A stretch of 64,000 nucleotides of DNA from Brachionus manjavacas (taxonomy: Eukaryota > Rotifera > Eurotatoria > Ploima > Brachionidae), in the NCBI GenBank assembly GCA_019054805.1, contig JAHQIY010000001.1, forward strand, positions 9,252,501 through 9,316,500, read 5' to 3'. Both the position numbers and the translations under genes were made by a program. Under the pieces are notes generated by a model that was given only the letters and a program-made list of their open reading frames with translations, had not been told where the DNA came from and did no database searches. The number at the start of each line of letters is the position of its first letter. Within the stretch, counting starts at the first letter, position 1. Of this stretch, positions 59,450 to 64,000 are shown in pieces.

Positions 59450-60974
59450 GCTTTCTTGCGGGGATACTAATGAAATTACAGAAATTGCAAAGTTTCTCAT
59501 TTTATGAACAAATCAAGGATAAGAATGACATTATCTCATTCAGAATCCTTTATTGTTTATACAGCACTTTTAGCAATTGCTTCAACTGGTAAAAGTCCTG
59601 CTATGAAAATTTTTTCCCAAGCTCCAGAAGAAATAGAATACAAAATTGGTATTGAGGAAGCCAAGTCCATGCTTGCTAATGGTAATAAATTTTCTTTTAA
59701 AGTTCTTATTTAATAATTCAAAATTAGGAGCAACTGTTGAAGCAATTATTGAACTTTTAAAATATTTTGGACAAATCTTGTCACTTTATGATGAGAGGAG
59801 TAAATTTATTGGAGCTTTAGGACGCTACAATAATGGTGGAAAGAGCTATGATCGTTCAGTATTTTTACAAATTTTCAATGGAACCACAATTAATAGAGAC
59901 TTAAAAGGTGGAAGAACACGATTAAAAAATCCTAAAATTAATATTTGTATGCTTGAACATCCCTGTTCTTTTATAAGACTTATTAAAGATGCAATTGATA
60001 ATTTTGACGATGGTCTTTTTCAGCGATTTTTAATGTGTGCTCCGAAGCCTCTTTTGAATTCTCTAAAAGACATCAGAAAAAGTACGCCAACAGTAACAAG
60101 TATGACGGCAATTTTGTACATCGTACATATGTTTAATGAAAAATCTTTAGTCTTAAGCTTCGATAAAGAAGCTGAAGTTACTTATGATTCAATTTATGAT
60201 ACCTTTAGAAAAATTAAAAAGCTTACAATTTTGATTCGTTTTTAAGGTAAATTTTTTAAATTAATTAATAGTTTTAAGCAAATTATTGTATTAATTATTT
60301 AATAGTGCAATGTTTGGTAAAGCAGCAACTCATCTTTTAAGACTATGTGGCATTTTACATGTTTTTCAAGAGTCAATAATGTTTTTAAAAAATAAACAAA
60401 TTTTAGAGTGTAACAAAAAAGATTAAACAAACGAATTTATTGAAAATGTTGACTCTGTCTTGAAAAATAAAGTTGTTGACATTACTATAATCTCGTCTAA
60501 GACAGTTCTACAGGCTCATGAATTATTGATATTTTTAATTAAAACCGCATGGTTTTAGCTAGATATGAAATTGAATTAGAAATTGAATTTTATCAGTCAA
60601 TCACTAATACCTTGATAATTTGAAAATGAAAAAAAAAATTGGGTAAAATGGTTTCAGTAGATGTATGTTTTATAATTTCAATAAAAGTATTGTGCTTCCT
60701 GGGAAAAAAAGTAAAAGCAACAGATTTATGCCATAAGACGAGAAAAATAATTACTGAGTTTCACGACGCTTGCTTACAGTTAGAAAAATTAAATTTAAGA
60801 CAAGTAGAAATACACTTAACACCCAATAATAGAAAAAGCTTCAAATTTATAAAAATAGCTCTAGAGATTCTTGAAAGCAACTTAAATTGTATTGATATAT
60901 TCAAAATGATATCTGTCAACATCCTTGATTTCAAAGAATCACTAAATGGTAAATTTAGAGAAGATAAATATTGA
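59450..60974 (+). pseudogene. DUF3987-like P-loop ATPase, fragmented
   Basis: 59504-59681 and 59728-60245 join across a 46 bp GT-AG intron. The first part has a P-loop-like AIASTGKSPAMKIFSQ, where the first glycine of the Walker A is replaced. The second has ATVEAIIELLKYFGQILSLY-DE (Walker B-like), FLQIFNGTTINRDLKGGRTR, ICMLEHP and DDGLFQRFLMCAPKP. This layout (GKSP, DE, W/F.G..i.R, sil...P, DGl..RFl...P) is that of DUF3987 primase-helicase-like ATPases. A stop (60243) precedes the next donor. Downstream, 60307-60425 reads AMFGKAATHLLRLCGILHVF, the expected K...lRL.gilHv block, then 60427-60558 and 60639-60974 continue in other frames. The gene is therefore probably broken, or has more introns than I can place. 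In animals such genes usually lie in mobile or foreign DNA. Confidence 0.55.
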
Positions 60975-61002
60975 GCCTATTTTTTTATTTTTTAGAACTT
61001 CC

Positions 61003-61680
61003 AGAAAATTACGAAATTTTACGAAAATTTTAGAAAATATAAAAAGGGCCAAAAAAACTTAAAAAATGTCGATTTTTTGGAATTTTCCTCTTTTCTTAGA
61101 AAATTAAAATGAAAACTGAAAATAAAGAATTACGAAATTTTACCTAATTTTACATAAATTTTTATTTTATAAAAATCGCAAAAAATGGTAAATTTTAGTA
61201 AAAAAACGAGAAAAAAAAATTTCAAAAAAACACAACTCCAATGCAATTATTCGACCAGTCACCATTTTTCTCAATGAAAATTTTAATTACTTAAGAATTA
61301 AAAATTTTTAAAGGAATGAATATCTTTTTATTAAATAATACCTTTTTTAAGTGATCAATATAACTTTTACATTTTAATGGCGTAACTGTTTTTTCAAATT
61401 CTCTAATATCTGTAATTGGATCATAAGTGGATAAGACAATTTTTTTTTTTACAAAAACTTTATTACAAGAATTTTTTTTCTCCCATTTTTTTACTAAAAT
61501 TTACCATTTCCCGTTTTTTATAATAAAAATTTACGTAAAATTAGGTAAAATTTCGTAATTTTTTTTTTCAATTTTCATTTTAATTTTCTAAAAGAAGAGG
61601 AAAATTCCTAAAAATCGCCATTTTTTCAGTTTATATTTACTAAAATTTTCATAAAATTACTTAAAATGTCGTAATTTTTA
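61003..61680. repeat. large foldback element: ~215-bp inverted arms, 245-bp spacer
   Basis: Left arm 61003-61223 and right arm 61469-61680 are clearly reverse complements with scattered mismatches and small gaps. Shared blocks include AGAAAATTAAAATGAAAA, AATTACGAAATTTTACCTAA and AATGGTAAATTTTAGTAAAA. Both arms are rich in TACGAAATTTTACG-type units. The spacer (61224-61468) is ordinary AT-rich sequence without an ORF. It looks like a foldback/MITE-type transposon. Confidence 0.8.
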
Positions 61681-61980
61681 GGAGATTTACTTTTTTTTTA
61701 CTTTTGTAATTTTACGTAAATTTACGAAAAATCACGTAAAATTTCGTGAAAACAGTTTATCATAGCATTACTGTATACATAAACGCATTTATATTAAAAA
61801 CCTTATTTTTTCAATTTTTTCAAAATGCCTCATTTTGAACACTTTTTTTAAGAGAAATAAAAGAGTAAAGAAAAAAGAAAAACCTACAATTTGTTCAGAA
61901 TTCTTCGGTTCTCATCGGACGGAAGCATACTTTTTATTATTAAAAAATTCTTTGAGCCCCTGTAGCGGAAAAATTTTTTT

Positions 61981-63120
61981 TTTCAACCCCGCCTAAAAAT
62001 TGGTTTTATGGGGTTTCTACATATGCAGATTACGAATTTGAGGTCGAAAATTGAATCCTAAGAAAGCGTGGACGTTTTGCATTTCCTGGACCTTATATAA
62101 CCTATTTCTTATTATACGTTCTAAGATCTTGCCTAGACAACTAGTAACGCTTATTGGGCGGTACTTAGATGGATCATTAGATGTTCTCTTTTTTTGGTAA
62201 CATGAAAATCCTTAAAATTTTCCAATGTTAATTTTTTCAAGAAAGTTTCAGAAAGGTTTTTAATTAGGCGAGGTCATCAAAATCTTAACGGTTTTGCTTT
62301 TTAAAGCTAGATCACTTGCGAAAATGTTGCAAATGATTCTGTGGTTTGATTCATATTTTTTAAACTAGTCGGGCACATTAAAAGAGTGCTTTTTCCCTCC
62401 TTTTTTTCATATAATTGCTCCTCAATAATATTCAATATTTTCCAAAGTTTGCTATCCGAAGTGTGGTATCCATCTAAGCCGGAATAAAAACCTTTTCAAT
62501 TTTTGCTCTTAAAGTCTTTGATAGCACTTTCAATTTGACTATTTGTTGATTAAACCTTATTTTAATATACAGATTGGAGTTTGGAGTTTGGTTATTTTTT
62601 TTGCTTTATAGTCTGATCGTTTAAGTGGTTCATGTGTAGGATTATCTTTGTCAATAAATAAAATTTTTTAGCAAACTTAAATTCTTCGATTATTTTCCAT
62701 TAAAATTTGTATGCTGGTTTAACCGGATACTGTTATGGCAATAAAATCTTCAACGAGTTGTACTAATTGACTAAGTTTTAAAAAAAAATTTTATGGCTTA
62801 TTGTAGTCACGATTTTCCAATTATGATTCAATTATTTTGTTTACAATATTTTTGATCATTTCATTAAGTTTAGCTTGGAGGCAAGTTTTTGGTGACCACG
62901 GCTCTGAAGGACGTGTGTTTTTGGACTAAATTTGACTTTCTTTAGCTTGATTTTGATATACACAGGACCTAGAGATGAGCGTAATGAGTTTCACAGCAAT
63001 TAGGACATTTTGTATCTTCGTTCAGATATTCTTTAAAGTGATGTTTGTCTCCACATTTAGGCCAGACTTTTTGGTTTCTTCAGTCAAAAATGAGTGTACG
63101 AACTTTTGGCATTAAAGCAT
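61981..63120 (-). mobile_element. jockey-like LINE relic (ORF1 zinc knuckle and RT finger motif)
   Basis: On the minus strand, 63075-62974 encodes VWPKCGDKHHFKEYLNEDTK then CPNCCETHYAH, a CCHC zinc-knuckle pair as in ORF1/gag-like proteins of jockey-type LINEs. It is preceded by MPKVRTLIFD and a stop. Further along, 62163-62040 encodes YRPISVTSCLGKILERIIRN then RLYKVQEMQ, the conserved start of the RT finger domain (yRPISl.s.lgKi.Eriin.Rl). The 800 bp between are open only in short pieces. The order ORF1 then RT fits one element with a largely deleted endonuclease. The remaining palm and thumb are missing. Confidence 0.7.
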
Positions 63121-63483
63121 TGGTCTGGCCATTATTTAAGTAAACTGATTTAATGACAAGATTGTATATCTTTGTACTTTAGAGAAGCAGACTTAGTTCT
63201 ATTGTTTACATCGAACTATTTCTTTTGACAAAGCAATATGATTTTTAAATAACTCGGCCAAAGTTTTTTCCTCAGACGGATTGCTGGGAGACGATTTGCT
63301 TGTTTAAAGTTTGAGTGTTCGTTAAATGATAGCTTAGATTCTGTTCTAGGTGTTATCTTGTTTTAGGTGTTATCGGTAAGTTGACACTTTAATTGAGCAA
63401 TTAAAAGCTTTTTATTTTCTATCAATAAATTAAAATAAATTAAATTTTATTGTAAATTCCAGTAAAATCAGATTTTTTAATAG

Positions 63484-64000
63484 AAAGAAAAGAGTTTGTT
63501 CCCTTTTCTTTGATATTTCTAAAGCCTTTGACAGGGTTTGGCACGAAATTTTAATTTATAAATTAATAAAAATAAATCCACCACAATACTTAATTAACTG
63601 GATTAGATCCTTCTTAGACTCAAGGACATTTAGGGTGAATGTGAATGACCACTTGAGCGACGAATATCAAATAACTGCAGGTGTTCCTCAGGGCTCAGTT
63701 ATTAGTCCTCTTTTATTTAGCATTTATATTAATGATATCCCTAAAAGAAACAAAACAAATAATGAATACTCTCTTCTTTTTACAGATGATCTAGTTACTT
63801 TTTTCATTTACAACAAAAAGGGGAATCTTTAAAATAAGATAAAAAAATACACCAACGAGCTAGGAAAATGGCTAATTAAAGTGGAAAATGAAGATGTCAG
63901 TTGAAAAGTCGTGTTCAGTAGTATTCTCTAAGTACAAGAAAGAAAGTGATAATCTTAACTTAAAAATTTATGGAAATAGAATAAAAAGCCAAAAAGAAAT
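63484..64000 (+). mobile_element. LINE reverse transcriptase palm fragment running off the window
   Basis: The plus-strand frame reads KRVCSLFFDISKAFDRVWHE, then INWIRSFLDSRTFRVNVNDH, ITAGVPQGSVISPLLFSIYI, NDIPK and LLFTDDLVTF. These are RT domains A (D..kAFD.v), B' (GvPQGSvlSP.LF..yIndi) and C, where the usual [YF]ADD reads FTDD. The frame stops at 63830, and further stops occur to the window edge. It is oriented opposite to the relic at 62-63 kb, so it is a separate insertion or the result of an inversion. Confidence 0.85.

Noticed and set aside
1..64000. CRISPR arrays, operons, bacterial promoters or ribosome binding sites
   Set aside because: Spliced animal genes throughout; no regularly spaced direct repeats were seen.

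Overview
This is a eukaryotic, almost certainly animal, nuclear window. It is very AT-rich, and its genes are split by short introns (46-120 bp is common). Genes are separated by long AT-rich deserts and by relics of transposable elements. The gene set includes a CEP164 centriole protein, a KLHL1/4/5-type kelch protein, a Diaphanous formin, Mediator subunit 27 and AP-1 mu. Together with CR1/jockey-like LINEs, hAT and MULE relics, this points to a small invertebrate. A monogonont rotifer such as Brachionus would fit, but that is an inference from base composition, intron style and repeats.

Layout. 1-9.4 kb: no gene found. 9.4-10 kb: a LINE 3' end, then an orphan acidic terminal exon on the + strand. 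10.7-12.4 kb (+): AP-1 mu, 5 exons, 421 aa. 14.3-16.4 kb (-): an unrecognised four-helix membrane protein with a long tail, 5 exons, 595 aa. 18.4-18.9 kb (+): intronless TRAPPC3, tail to tail with 19.0-23.3 kb (-): PWP2, 9 exons, 932 aa. 24.6-26.3 kb (-): MED27, 7 exons, 445 aa. 27.3-30.1 kb (-): a 5'-truncated, decayed CR1-like LINE. 30.4-32.3 kb (+): a decayed BEN-like gene and a MULE transposase relic. 33.1-35.1 kb (-): KLHL1/4/5 orthologue, 3 exons, 658 aa. 35-40 kb: desert. 40.5-44.7 kb (-): CEP164, 4 exons, 1069 aa. 46.1-46.6 kb (+): RT fragment. 48.2-55.9 kb (+): Diaphanous formin, 16 exons, 1143 aa, with a decayed hAT copy in a 2.7 kb intron. 58.5-61 kb: a fragmented DUF3987-like ATPase and two orphan ORFs. 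61.0-61.7 kb: a large foldback repeat. 62-64 kb: two LINE fragments in opposite orientation.

The host genes are housekeeping: clathrin sorting at the trans-Golgi (AP-1 mu), ER-Golgi tethering (TRAPPC3), small-subunit rRNA processing (PWP2), transcription (MED27), cullin-3 adaptor (KLHL), ciliogenesis (CEP164) and actin nucleation (Diaphanous). They are not an operon and show no functional link. Splice models were built by hand: all donors and acceptors were chosen so that phases join and the protein follows the known family. The most unusual observations are a probable GC-AG intron in the formin FH2 domain that carries the hAT relic, several unexplained inverted repeats, a DUF3987-like ATPase relic in an animal genome, and the unassigned four-helix membrane protein.
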